The notes beneath the pieces were generated by a model that had not been told where the DNA came from, did not search any database, and saw only the letters and a list, made by a program, of their open reading frames with translations. From positions 11,552,688-11,616,687 of the forward strand of contig JBANSL010000013.1 in NCBI GenBank assembly GCA_037127255.1: 64,000 bases of DNA. Direction: 5' to 3'. The translations under genes were made by a program, and so were the position numbers. Below are positions 21,798-32,119 of this stretch, in pieces. The DNA is from Persicaria tinctoria (lineage: Eukaryota; Streptophyta; Magnoliopsida; Caryophyllales; Polygonaceae). Positions within the stretch are counted from its first letter, which is position 1, and each line of letters opens with the position of its first letter.

Positions 21798-23040
21798 ACA
21801 ATAATATACACTATCCCACTTTATGATTGCTAGTTCACGATTCCATCCTAGGTGACCACACAAAACACATTGTACACTTTATAGACTAGAAAGTGTAAGA
21901 GATAAAGAAAAGGACAAGCATGGATATCCAAGACAAATAATATATACCATACTTAACTAGCATGAAAGAAACAAAATGAACAAATCATGCTTTTTAAGAA
22001 GTTCGGGCATTTAATGTAATTTCCCCAAATTCATAGGATCAAGTTATAATTACTCAAGTTATCATGCTATGTGAGATTAAGGGGGTGATAAAGAGAAACA
22101 AACAGATCTAACTTGCATATTTATCACAAAGACATAACATGAAATTCACAAGAGACACGAAAAGTAAGAATTGCGAAAAAAACACGAAATTTACAAAAAT
22201 GCACTTGTCTTAACTCGACGAAATGGTTCAACGTGGTTGAGGAGGATAATTTAATACGAGACCTGAAATTTTACAGAATTTTAAAAGGGTGTTAGTAATT
22301 TTTCAGAAATTACTAAAATAACCCCATAACTTTCAAAAAGTACATAACTTACCCTAGCTTTTCTCGAAAGCCCACTCAATTCTATACCCACTCAATCCTT
22401 TGAGAAATATTGAATGAAAACTGCTCCAATATAACATATATAGTGTACCATCGATTACTTAATCGCCTATATCGCGATGAACGGAGCGGATCTTACCCAA
22501 ACGGGACTCGAAAATGTCCAAATTTTGAATGTAAGATCCTTTGGTATGGTATGAATCTGAAAAGAAAGGATTTATGGGAGTTAAATATCCCCTAATCGAA
22601 ATGAATTTCAAAATGACACTCGAAAACAGAATTTCAAGAAAGTAAAAAAACTGCTCACCGGTCAACTTCGGGGATGTGGTTCGAGCGTCTCGAAGAAGTT
22701 ATGGGAAAGGGGAGAGTTGGGGGCATTGGAGCAATGCGGTAGTGGCGGCAAAGCTCGATAGGTAGGTTGTCGATCACGCGTCTGCATAAACTTACAACAA
22801 TGATCCCAGGCACTTTTCGACAAGCTGCTGTGTAGGGGCGTCGAAGGTTGTCTTCTGGGTGGTGGTAGAGTGTATGGGAGGTGGTCGTTGGCCTTAGGGT
22901 TGTCGGATTTGTCATCGAGCGCAATTGGAGCGGGCGGAGAACGTGTGCTTGGATGAGTACTTTCGTGAAAAGGTAAATATATATAAGAGGGTGTAATAGT
23001 TACAAAAGTAGACCGAACCGAAAGGTTGATCAATAGGATG
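21798..23040. other. Spacer without a recognised gene
   Basis: The left part is AT-rich and has an AATAATAGTAAC microsatellite-like start. 22,655-23,033 has overlapping minus-strand frames of 89 and 123 codons, with low-complexity Pro/Ser/Thr/His composition and no family resemblance. I do not call a gene. Confidence 0.45.
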
Positions 23041-23044
23041 GCAC

Positions 23045-23960
23045 TACCGCCATATATTCAACCAATCCCCTATACAAAAGTGAGTCCTACCCCGTCTCTA
23101 ACAATCAAAGACTCTATACCCCAAACTAATAGTCTACATCAAAATCCTATCTAACCATTTCTTCTCTCGATGTGTTTTTCCTTTACACATAATAGACAAT
23201 CTGGTTTTACAAGCCTCCATAATCTGTCCAACCCAATTTGATGGGTTACAAGTATCCATGTTGAAAACAACCCCATTTTGAGCTTTCCAAATGAAGTAAA
23301 TGAACGCTACAAAGATTAGTAATTTCGCTTGATAAATCAGCCCCTACTTATCGAAGTCCTCTCGGCTGCAAACTAGCTTAACCGACCCTCAATGTCATCA
23401 CCCCTATTTGGTAGCTCAGCCCACGTCCACACAATCTCCTTTGCTTCATGTGCCGCTGGGCACATAAGCCACAAATTTTCCTCAGACTCTTCCTGTGTAT
23501 GGCATAATGGCCAAGCCACTGCTTCGTCTCCCTTCCAGTCCTTCACAATCCGTCCCGTCTGAAGTTGTTTCTTAGTTGCAACCCATACAATGAAGGACCA
23601 TCGCCGTCACTATATCCCTTTCCATAAAAACAGCCCTCAGTACGTCCACGTGAGTCCCACGATGCCTAAGCAGATTGTATACATCGCTTGTCATAAGCTC
23701 ATCTACTTGTCGGGTCAACTCCTCCTGATGAGTGGCACCCTCGGCCCTCAATCCCTCTTTGAGCTCATCTCTGACGTTCAGAATATTTTTCCATACCCAT
23801 GAATCATGCGCTTGAAGATAGGAAACAGAAGAGCAAGCATCAGATACTTGGATGAGTACTTTGAGTGGCTGAAGAGGATGATTAAGAGAGGGATATGACT
23901 TGCGTGTGATATGTATGGGAAGCCTGCAATGTCCTTTTTGATATGCTCTAATCGGATCCC
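23045..23960 (-). pseudogene. LINE ORF2 C-terminal fragment
   Basis: On the minus strand, from high to low coordinates: DSWVWKNILNVRDELKEGLR near 23,800, then the zf-RVT region FIVWVATKKQLQTGRIVKDW with CHTQEESEENLWLMC (about 23,400-23,600), then LLIFVAFIYFIWKAQNGVVF near 23,300. The order matches the 3' half of a plant LINE ORF2. Several stops and frame changes make it inactive. Confidence 0.85.
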
Positions 23961-24077
23961 TTGATAATAGGGATTTTAGGTTGGTAGATTTGGCCAAAAT
24001 ATAGATGATTATAACTAAAGGATAAGATTTATCAAATAAAAATCTTACTGTACGCGTGTTTCTGTTCGGGTTCTTGC

Positions 24078-25030
24078 TAGGGCTGTGCATAATCGAGTAT
24101 CCGACATGACACGACATGTCGGATACACGAAACCGATAACACTTAAAACGTCGATCCGAACACGATACGATAAGTACCGGGTATTTGACACGAAAACAAA
24201 AAACGGTTTCGTATCGGATATCCGTGTAACACGACACGACACGTTTATAAAATCTTGTTTGTTTTTTCCCTTTTTCTGAATACAGAAAATGTAGACCTAT
24301 AGATTGTAGTGCCCTATTGCTTCTTCAATCTTCAACAAGGCCGGATCTGTTGATCTATAGCAAGGCCAAGTGCCGAATCTGAAGCGAAGTCGAGAGCAAT
24401 TGCCGGATTTGAACCGAGGCTCAAGAGGCCGAGCGAGAGGATAGGAGATGAGAGGAGAGGAGACAATAAGAGGGCGGATCCGAATCGTGGCCAAGGGCGA
24501 GCGCCGGATCTGAACCCAAGCTCGAGAGGGCGAGCAAGAAGACTCAAGAGGAGCAGAGAGGCCGGATCTAAAGTGAAGACGAAGGCAAGCGAGAGGACTC
24601 GATCGAGACGAACTCAAGAGAGAAGAGGAGAGACCGAATCTGAACCGTGGATCGACAAGGTGAGGCGCGTCTTCCTCTCTGGTCTTTGCAAGATTGAAGG
24701 GGGAAAATGAAAGAGGAAGACGCTCCGGGATTAGAACTCAAGACCACTCCTTCATTCCCCACACCCAACCATCTGGGCAACTTGAATTATATGATACAAG
24801 AAGACATTTATTTTATACGGAGTATCAATTATCACAGAATACTAATATTTAAAAAAAAAATTATCGTGTCGTGTTGGATACTTGACAAGGAAAATATGTC
24901 GATCCGAACACAACATGATTATTGTCGTGTTTTACCGTTTCGTGTCGCATCTAAATTTCGTATTTTTTCGTATCGTTTTGTTGCGATTTCGTGTCATGTC
25001 AACCGTGTCGTATTTTTCTGCACAACCCTA
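24078..25030. mobile_element. hAT-like element at the outer end of the palindrome's left arm
   Basis: A perfect 8-bp duplication GTTCTTGC (24070-24077, 25031-25038) flanks inverted ends TAGGGCTGTGCA and (complement) TAGGGTTGTGCAG. The subterminal DNA is rich in ACACGACA/TGTCGTGT motifs. The centre (24,300-24,740) is GC-rich with repeated GCCGGATCTGAA motifs and may be captured host sequence. The right half (24,555-25,030) is matched in inverse orientation at about 63,520-64,000, where the copy runs off the window. Confidence 0.88.
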
Positions 25031-25066
25031 GTTCTTGCTGCTGTGTTATTTGGATTTGGTTGATTG

Positions 25067-25190
25067 GTCAGGTCCGTATTGATTGATATGTGTGTGGGCT
25101 TATTGGCCCGGCTTGTGTGTTAACATGTTAATGTGTTATTAGTTTAACTACTTATCCATTAATTTACCTCTAAATATTATATATGACTAT
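25067..25190. repeat. Dispersed repeat, first of two copies in the left arm
   Basis: GGGCTTATTGGCCCG, then TTAACATGTTAATGTGTTAT, then TTAGTTTAACTACTTA and CCTCTAAATAT, recurs in the same order at about 30,140-30,250 (mirrored at 63,380-63,490 and 56,190-56,300). So the unit is present four times, twice per arm. Confidence 0.8.
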
Positions 25191-25329
25191 TATTTGATAA
25201 CTTTTCATTTATTTCAATAAGTAGATGAATTAATTTTCCACATTTAATATTATATGAGGTGAATTTGCCGAATTTAATACTATATAATGTGTTAACATGT
25301 TAATAAATACAGTATTAAATTGTGAAAAA

Positions 25330-25438
25330 AAATTAAAAAAAATTAGATTTTATATAGTTTTCGTCTCCTAAAACTACATGCACAAAAAACAAATACCGTT
25401 TATTTACAAATACTGTTTATTTCCGACCGGAGGGAGTA
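25330..25438. mobile_element. Truncated Stowaway-type terminus
   Basis: It ends in CCGACCGGAGGGAGTA, the Stowaway end, and shares ATATAGTTTTCGTCTCCTAA-type sequence with the full element at 9520-9735, but the opposite end is missing. The right-arm copy (about 63,218-63,330) starts CTCCCTCCGGTCGG and is cut the same way. In the left arm an extra TACAAATACTGTTTATTT duplicates about 18 bp. Confidence 0.75.
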
Positions 25439-25464
25439 TTAGTTTAACTACTTATTAGCTCGGC

Positions 25465-25960
25465 ATACCTGCAGATTGCTGTTTGGACATGGATGGGTCC
25501 AACTTTACTCTTGCAGCTGCATTGTGTTTGACTCCAACTGCCATAGAAAGGTCGTGGTTACATCAATGCATTCGTTGCAGTTGCTGTTGCGCGATATTCC
25601 AATGCTATTGGTGACCTTTGGGGGTTGCTTCAGATTTGTCTGTTGCCTGCCTCAGCTCAATATCACACAATATCACAAACCCTGGAGGTCATTGGTGTGC
25701 CCATTGATTCCACCAGGTTTTGTGGTTTTGGAACCAAAATTCCTGTTACTTATGAATGCAGAGGCACTGAGGCAGAACAAGTGTCACACAGATGACACAG
25801 TCACCAGGTTTTGATGATGTAACTGAAAATTGCAATGCCTCATTTTTAGAGGAAACTGATTGTAGAAAATGCATAAATGCCAGCATTAAGTACGCATCTA
25901 CGTCAAGCAATAGGGGCTGAAAACTTGCTTCACATTTGATGTACTTGAATTTCTGTCTTA
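25465..25960 (+). pseudogene. Fragment of a Cys-rich plant extracellular (SPARK-like) domain gene
   Basis: With frame changes, the plus strand gives DMDGSNFTLAAALC, then INAFVAVAVARYSNAIGDL, GVASDLSVACLSSIS, GFDDVTENCNASFLEETDCR and KCINASIKY. Spaced cysteines, N-x-S/T sites and the order resemble the N-terminal ectodomain of plant SPARK-type receptor-like or GPI-anchored proteins; this assignment is by memory of motifs and is tentative. It has several frameshifts and no start, so it is a relic. The right arm holds only the first part (62,862-63,190, minus strand). Confidence 0.5.
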
Positions 25961-26046
25961 CGATTCATCAAATTTTAGCACTTGAGAAAAGCTTGACTGC
26001 TCATTTTGTCTTTTTTCTATAGTTTCAACAAGGCGGCATCCCCAAG

Positions 26047-26130
26047 CAGGGCCGGACCTGAGAAATTTCTTGTCTGAGGCGAGTTGCAAAAATTATGCTC
26101 TCACAATAAAAAAACAAACAAACAAACACC
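26047..26130. mobile_element. hAT-like terminus fragment, left arm only
   Basis: CAGGGCCGGACCTGAGAAAT resembles a plant hAT end (CAGGGCCGGCCCTGAG). It lies in the 433-bp block found only in the left arm, followed by an AAAC microsatellite. No opposite end was seen. Confidence 0.45.
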
Positions 26131-26237
26131 AAAGCATCAAAAAAGCAGTTGTCAGACTCTGACACTAGGCATGAGATAAGATGAGGGCATCAGACAAATT
26201 AGGACTGATGTTATCAATCCTAAATCCAAAACAAATT

Positions 26238-26704
26238 AGGGCAACCGCCCAATATAGTCAGGGAAAATCCTGCGGTTAATTGGACAAAAGATAGGGGAAG
26301 TCCTGAGGATTGACAACACGACGGAGTCGGCGGAGAGAGGGTAATTTGCTAGGCTAAGCGTGGAAGTGGATCTGACGAAACCTTTACTGTCGAAATTCTG
26401 CCTCAAGATAGTGCAGGCGAAAAAGATACTGAGACGCCGGCAAAATGCAAAGCCAATGACTGATCACAACTCCCAAAAAGAGGGGGATGATGCTGCAAGA
26501 GGAAACGCAGAGCAAAAAGAGAGGGACAGAGTCGCCGGCAGCGACAAGCCGAGATCGGAGAAGGAAGTTAGGATCAAAGGGAATCCCGGCAGCTACAAGG
26601 TGACGGGAATTACGCAATCAACGAGACAAGCTACAGAAGGGAAGTTTGGAGGAGTCGAGGAGGGAAATAGGGTGAATCAACTTTTATATCTGTGTATATC
26701 TACA
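26238..26704 (-). pseudogene. Orphan first-exon/promoter remnant of the F-box gene (left arm)
   Basis: It is the reverse complement of 59,734-60,205, which lies just upstream of and within the 5' UTR exon of the right-arm F-box gene. Matching stops abruptly at GGGCGGTTGCCCTAA, and the rest of exon 1, the intron and the whole CDS are missing from this arm. The 116-codon plus-strand frame at 26,360-26,710 is the antisense of this UTR and is mirrored at 59,728-60,078. Confidence 0.8.
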
Positions 26705-27595
26705 GGGTAAAATCCACGTATACTCCCTGAACTTTGATCAAATGTTCAAACGGGTTCCTAAACTTTATTTTTGTTTATTAAAATCTCTAAACTTTGATAT
26801 TTTGTACACATTGGTCCCTCTGTTAGTAAATTTGTTAAATATGTGTTAAATAATGATATAGAATCAGTGTATTTTGATATATTAATGGAATAAGTTAGGT
26901 TATACACATGTAATTGCTTGGTATTTGTTTTAATAACGTAAAAAAAATATATTATATTAAAAATATCTGTTTTAAAAAAATATTTTTTATAAAAAAAAAC
27001 TTTATATTTTCCAACTAAATGGTATAATTTTCCGTTGATATTTTATTTTAAAGTATTTTAATGACTAAAAATTTCTTATTTAATTAAAAAAATTAAAATG
27101 TGTTTTGTTTAAAAAAAAAACTCTACTTTTGCTATAAAAAATAAATTCTATTTGTGTTAACAAAATAAACTATGTTTTTAATTAAATAAGGAAATTTTAG
27201 TCATTAAAATACTTTAAAATAAACTATTATTGAAAAATTATAACATTTGGTAAAAAATATAGAAAGTGTTTTTTTATAAAAAAAAAAATTAAATATGCTT
27301 TGTTTTAAGAAAACTTTATTATATATGATGATTTTTTAGAAGAAAAAAACTTAATTTTTTACTTTAGTAAAACAAATATCGGGCAATTACAATTGTATAA
27401 CCTAAATCATTTAATTAATACAAAAAAATACATTGATTCTATATCATTACTTATCACATATTTAACAAATTTACTAATAGAGGAACCAAATGTGTACAAA
27501 GTATCAAAGTTCAAGGATTTCATTGAACAAAAATAAAGTTCAGGACCCGTTTGAACATTTGGTCAAAGTTCAGAGATCATAGATGGATTTTACCC
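26705..27595. mobile_element. Mutator-like foldback element (left arm copy)
   Basis: The ends GGGTAAAATCCACGTATACT and (complement) GGGTAAAATCCATCTATGAT are inverted and stay similar for over 200 bp. The flanks TATATCTACA and TATATCTATA form a 9 of 10 match target duplication. The AT-rich centre has no coding capacity. The right-arm copy is at 58,843-59,733, so insertion predates the duplication. Confidence 0.87.
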
Positions 27596-27902
27596 TATAT
27601 CTATATCTATTTATATGTTTCCTCTCTATCTCTATCTATATAAAATACTAAAATAGAAACTTAAAATGGTCTCTCTCGTAATTCGCATACGTACATAACT
27701 AAGTATTATTTCAATTTTGTCAAAACCTTTTATATTCTAAAAATATGTTCATATTGATAAAGTTATTTAATTAGTATGACTACGTAATATATTGATAAAG
27801 TTAATTATTATCTTCTAAAATCTTATCTTATATAATAGTATTTAAAATTGGTTAATATCCTCTCCACTCTATCTTCCTACCATCGATCTGGGACAGTTGA
27901 CG

Positions 27903-28110
27903 ATGTTTGGTCTGGCGGATTTGGCTAATGAGGCTAGGCTGGTGAATGTGACCCTCAAGGCGCCTGGGCCGAGTGATGCTGTTGATTTTGTTCACAAGTT
28001 GTTGAAGGTAAAAACATGGCCTTCTAAGTAGACATTTATAATATATGATCAATTATGCTTGAAGCTTCACTGACTTGCTCTTCTGTTTGCAGGAGGGTTT
28101 GCCTTTTCCT
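27903..28110 (+). pseudogene. Exon-like fragment with splice sites, family not recognised
   Basis: An open stretch from an ATG at 27,903 gives MFGLADLANEARLVNVTLKA, then PGPSDAVDFVHKLLK, ending at a consensus donor (AAG|GTAAAA, 28,007). An acceptor at 28,092 (TTTGCAG) continues with EGLPFPVHSSPITL and a stop. It looks like a captured or decayed exon pair. I do not recognise the family. Mirrored at about 58,330-58,535 in the right arm. Confidence 0.45.
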
Positions 28111-28559
28111 GTCCATTCTTCACCAATTACACTATGTAATTACACACTGTAAGAATGAAAATCATTTGTTCTGGAAGAGTGATGAAGTTCTGCCTGTAAT
28201 TTACAGATTTGGATTTTGTTAGAATATGCACAAAATCATCACAAGAATATGTAGGACAAATTTCAATCTCTTTCGGTTATGTGTCTGCTTCAATTCCTTA
28301 TTTGATTTTCAATTCCTTAGTTTCGACTCTCGAATGTTGTAAATTGAATTTGTGGATAGGATATGAGAATTTGTTTTGAGTTTTGATTTGAGAAATCAAT
28401 CTAGAAAATTAGAGTTTGTGAGTGTAAATGAAGTTAAGCATCTAGAGCAGTACATCAATTCCTTATTTGGGATGATTATACATGCTAGGTTTTTTATTAT
28501 CTTAAACTAACAGGAGTTAATTTAGGTCTCCTTAGTTATTAACCGTTGTTCGAGGGCTA

Positions 28560-29060
28560 AGTTTGGCAAATCAATCCCCATTTTTTCCGATCTGCTTTGT
28601 TCTTGATTGTCAATTTAGAAGGTGTTGGTGATGTCTGCAGGTTCTGCATCTTTGTCTTTATTTGCTTACTGGTGCAGTGCTTGTCGTCGTTTTTTGGTCA
28701 CTCATACTTGTTTTGTTCGCTCAGCTTTAGCGCCTTTCATATTGAGACTCATGGAAATGTCAAATATGGCTCCCCTTGCAACTCGGACCCAACCAAAAGG
28801 AGTTCCCAGGGGAAGTTGGAGAAATCATGCTTCAGGTAAAATCCATCTTTATCTCAATCTCAAACCTCGGTCTTAACTTAATCTTGATCTCAGTATCAAA
28901 TATTGATCTTAATCTCAAATCTCAAATCTCGATCTCACTCTCAAACATAAATTGGGAATTCATACTTAACTTATATAAAAAAAATCTAATTATAAAAACT
29001 AAAATCTCAATCTCAAACAAATACATATATAACAACATTAATTTCAATTATATTTTTAAT
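28560..29060. other. Unrecognised open frames and repeat DNA, left arm
   Basis: Overlapping frames of 80-95 codons occur on the plus strand, mirrored exactly at 57,375-57,841. One ends at a donor-like CAG|GTAAAATCC near 28,835. From 28,850 to 29,000 the DNA is a degenerate ATCTCAATCTCAAA repeat. There is not enough to call a gene. Confidence 0.4.
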
Positions 29061-29339
29061 TAAATCATTTTATAAAAGTCTAGCAACTAAATATTTCTTT
29101 AAAAAAATTGTTCATTCATTACACAACGAATGTCATTTGCATCAATAATAATATATAATGTAATTCAAAATAATAACCTTAACTTATTTGAAAAGAGTAT
29201 CAGTACCATAGGTGATTAATATTAAACTCAAATCAAGATGTGAAATGAGTGGTCAAAATAATTCATAAACTACGAAATGTTATTTCAACATTCATAATAC
29301 TTCAATAATAAAATTATAAGGTCGTGATTTTATTAAAAG

Positions 29340-29868
29340 ATAAACATAGATATTTGTTCGTTGCTAGAGTAAAGTGCATGCCAGCTAGCTTTTACATCAG
29401 GCAATGTACTTTACATTTGTTTGTTCCTTGAATATTAACATTGTCAGACAAGCGTTAAAAGATTCTTGTAATCAAGTTCCATCAACGAACATTGGAAACT
29501 TGTTCGTCGCCTGAATACTCTCTACTTTTGGCCAACGTTCGACCTCTTTTTAGGTGACCATTTACAACATGTTCGTTGCATGAGTAGCATCCCCGCAACG
29601 AACATTTCCTTTATGTTCGTTGCCTGAGTACCATCTATTTTTTTTCACTCCTCGACATTTGTTCATGTAATCGTTTTCAATATGTTCGTTGCCTGAGTCG
29701 ATTCAGGCGACGAGAATTGTTCTATGTTCGTTGCTTCAACCTCATCCAAAATAGAAGTTGCCTTGGGGTTGTTTGGGGGCGACGATACGAACTTTGTCCG
29801 TTGCCTAAACTTGTTTCTAGCAACGAACCTAAGTATGTTCGTTGCCTAACTTGTGTCATGGCATAGTG
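29340..29868 (-). mobile_element. CACTA-like terminus with GTTCGTTGC subterminal repeats (left arm copy)
   Basis: About ten copies of GTTCGTTGC(CTGA), in both orientations (also as CAACGAAC), crowd this 530-bp stretch. Its right end reads GGCATAGTG, that is CACTATGCC on the minus strand, followed by TTA. CACTA/En-Spm elements start with CACTA and carry such dense subterminal repeats as transposase binding sites. The opposite terminus and transposase are not seen. The mirror copy is at 56,571-57,095. Confidence 0.6.
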
Positions 29869-30139
29869 TTAGCTCGTGATTTCGGTGCTTTGCCGATAAA
29901 AAAAATATAAATATATAAACCCACCCCCTTTGTAATTTTGAGTTAGAATTGGACAACTTGTGTTGACTTCGTTTTTTCTTTTGTTTCACCCATTGGATAC
30001 CCACTCCACCCACATCACCCATGCGGATCGGATGCGGGTGAAAAGGTTTGCGGGTAATGGATGGAGCGGGTGAAATTTTTTACCCACGGGGCGGGTGATG
30101 GGCTTCATCCACTCATAACCCGTCCCATTTCCACCCATA

Positions 30140-30250
30140 GGTCCAAATTGATTGATATATATGTGTGGGCTTATTGGCCCGCCTTGTGTATTAACATGTT
30201 AATGTGTTATTAGTTTAACTACTTACCCAATAATTTACCTCTAAATATCA
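30140..30250. repeat. Dispersed repeat, second copy in the left arm
   Basis: Same unit as at 25,067-25,190 (GGGCTTATTGGCCCG, TTAACATGTTAATGTGTTAT, CTAAATAT). It is preceded by a GGGTG/CACCC-rich stretch (30,000-30,130), as in the right arm. Confidence 0.75.
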
Positions 30251-30395
30251 AATGACTTTCTGAATTCTTTCCTGATAAAAAGAATTGTAGATCGGTTTTG
30301 CACACAAATGTTTGAGCCGAAACGAGAATTGTAGATGAGTTTTTGACCCACAAAGAATTGTAGATCGGTTTTGCACCTATTAAATAGCAAATATA

Positions 30396-31885
30396 ATAGG
30401 ATGATTTGCACCAATATACCACTTTACACCCAACTTTGCAAAAATAGCCATGGGTGGGATTATTTGCATGAAAATGACAAAATGTTATTTTTGCAAAAAT
30501 TTTGGGCACCTTCCCAACAGGTTGAAGGTAACCAAGGGGGAGAGAGAGAGGAGGAGAGAGGGAGACCCACTTTAATTGTTTTAAACTATTTTTTGGCCAT
30601 TTTTATTTGTTAAAATTAAAAAATAAATATATTTTTGAACTTCATTTATTTTTATCTATCTATAGACACTCAATTTATATATGTTTATGAAAAAAAATAT
30701 TTCGATATAAACTTGGGTCTATATCGTATCTTGAACTCAATTTGGAGTATGGCATGGAAAACCATTTGGATGACAAAGACAACAATTCAGCTGGCATAGA
30801 AATTCACACAGCTGGCAAGATAAACCAGAAAATCTGGGCACAAACGACAATCGTTGCTCCGGAGATGAAAGGCAAAGCTGTCGTGGACATGGAGGAGGGG
30901 GGAATACTAACTAGGTGCTGAAACACAAAAAAAATTCCATACAACCCTATACATGGTTTCGCTTGGCCTAAAAAAATTGCGATTTACGCTTACTAGCCAG
31001 TAACTACTATTGCCTAGTCAGTGACCACGATCTTTTAGCCAATATAAGAATAACTCATGTGGCTCCTCCTTGTAGTGTCGGTGGAAGCAAGCTTAGACCC
31101 GGTGGCTCCTCCTTGTAATTGTGTCAACGACTGCTGTCCATGTCCATGGCTTCCATCAACGCCCACACTTGTGATTTTTCAAAATTCAATTCATTAAATG
31201 TGTGGATCGATCATTAATTAAGCATTTGGAAATTTGATTAGCTTGTGTTCAGTTAAATGGAATTTAATTTAATTAACCTAATTCAATTCGATGAAATTGA
31301 TTAAAAGTAGGCTATCGAAATTCAATCACCTACTCAGCAGCCTCAACAACTTTCGAATTCGATCTATCAAAATATTAATCGAGAGAGATGAAGATTCAAG
31401 ATGAGAGAGGGGGGGGGGGGGGGGGGGAGAGATGAAGACAAGGATCTCCCTCATCCATGGCGCAGGGCATCCATGGCGAGAACGACTGGGCTTTGAGTTC
31501 CAGGTCGACGGTGAGGGGCTCGGAAGGGGAGGAGGAGAGCGATGCGGAGGAGGAGCGGGCAGACGAGGCTAAGGAGCTCGGAGGGTCGACGGTGGGCTGC
31601 TCTGCCACCACTCCTCCGCCGCCTCCGCCACACTGGCGACGCCTTCGTCGCCCTCAAGTGCCTCCCTTCTCTTTCTCTCAGTCTGCACTCTCTCTCCTTT
31701 CCTAAACCCTTAAATCCCGCCTAAATATTTCCCAAATTTCAAAAGCCCGCCCAAATTCTGTTAGTTTTGCAAAATAAATACACTTTTTAACATTTACCAC
31801 ATTTTAGAGGGGAGGAGTGACATTTTTGCAAAGTGGAAGATAAAGTGGTATATTGACTACCATTTTCTCAATAGATATAATATCC
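30396..31885. mobile_element. Possible Pack-MULE (left arm copy)
   Basis: The left end carries CCAATATACCACTTTACACC, then CAACTTTGCAAAAATAGCC. The right end, as complement, carries TCAATATACCACTTTATCTT, then CCACTTTGCAAAAATGTCAC, so there are diverged TIRs of about 45 bp. The flanks AAATATAATA and AGATATAATA could be an old 9-10 bp target duplication. Inside lies a GC-rich, exon-like island (31,440-31,700) unlike its surroundings, coding on either strand for Ser/Glu-rich or Pro-rich peptides. That combination suggests gene capture, but the source gene is not recognised. Mirror copy 52,971-54,460. Confidence 0.45.
31410..31427. repeat. Poly-G tract
   Basis: An uninterrupted run of about 18 G, mirrored as about 18-20 C near 53,431-53,449 in the right arm. 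It is a likely spot for sequencing-length error. Confidence 0.85.
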
Positions 31886-32119
31886 ATTGTTGAACTATCA
31901 GAAAGCACACAGAATGACTAATAGTGAAACACTAATAGATAAGATTCAGTAGAAAATACTACTGTATTCATTAACAAGTACAACATTCATTCAACAGCTG
32001 AAATAAGCGCAAATGCATAAGCATCATTACATGTGATTACAAAATAAGTATTCGGAAAACTACAAATATTCTGAAATTATCAAATGTAGCGAAGCTTTCG
32101 CATTAAGATTCTAGAATGC

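Noticed and set aside
22655..23033. Minus-strand frames of 89 and 123 codons
   Set aside because: Low-complexity Pro/Ser/His-rich readings in two overlapping frames, with no family resemblance and no splice context.
26360..26710. 116-codon Lys/Glu-rich frame, mirrored at 59,728-60,078
   Set aside because: It lies antisense to the F-box promoter/5' UTR region and runs into the end of a Mutator-like element, so it is most likely a chance frame.
29340..29868. CRISPR-like array from regularly recurring GTTCGTTGC
   Set aside because: The motifs are short, irregularly spaced and in both orientations in a plant nuclear context. Transposon subterminal repeats fit better.
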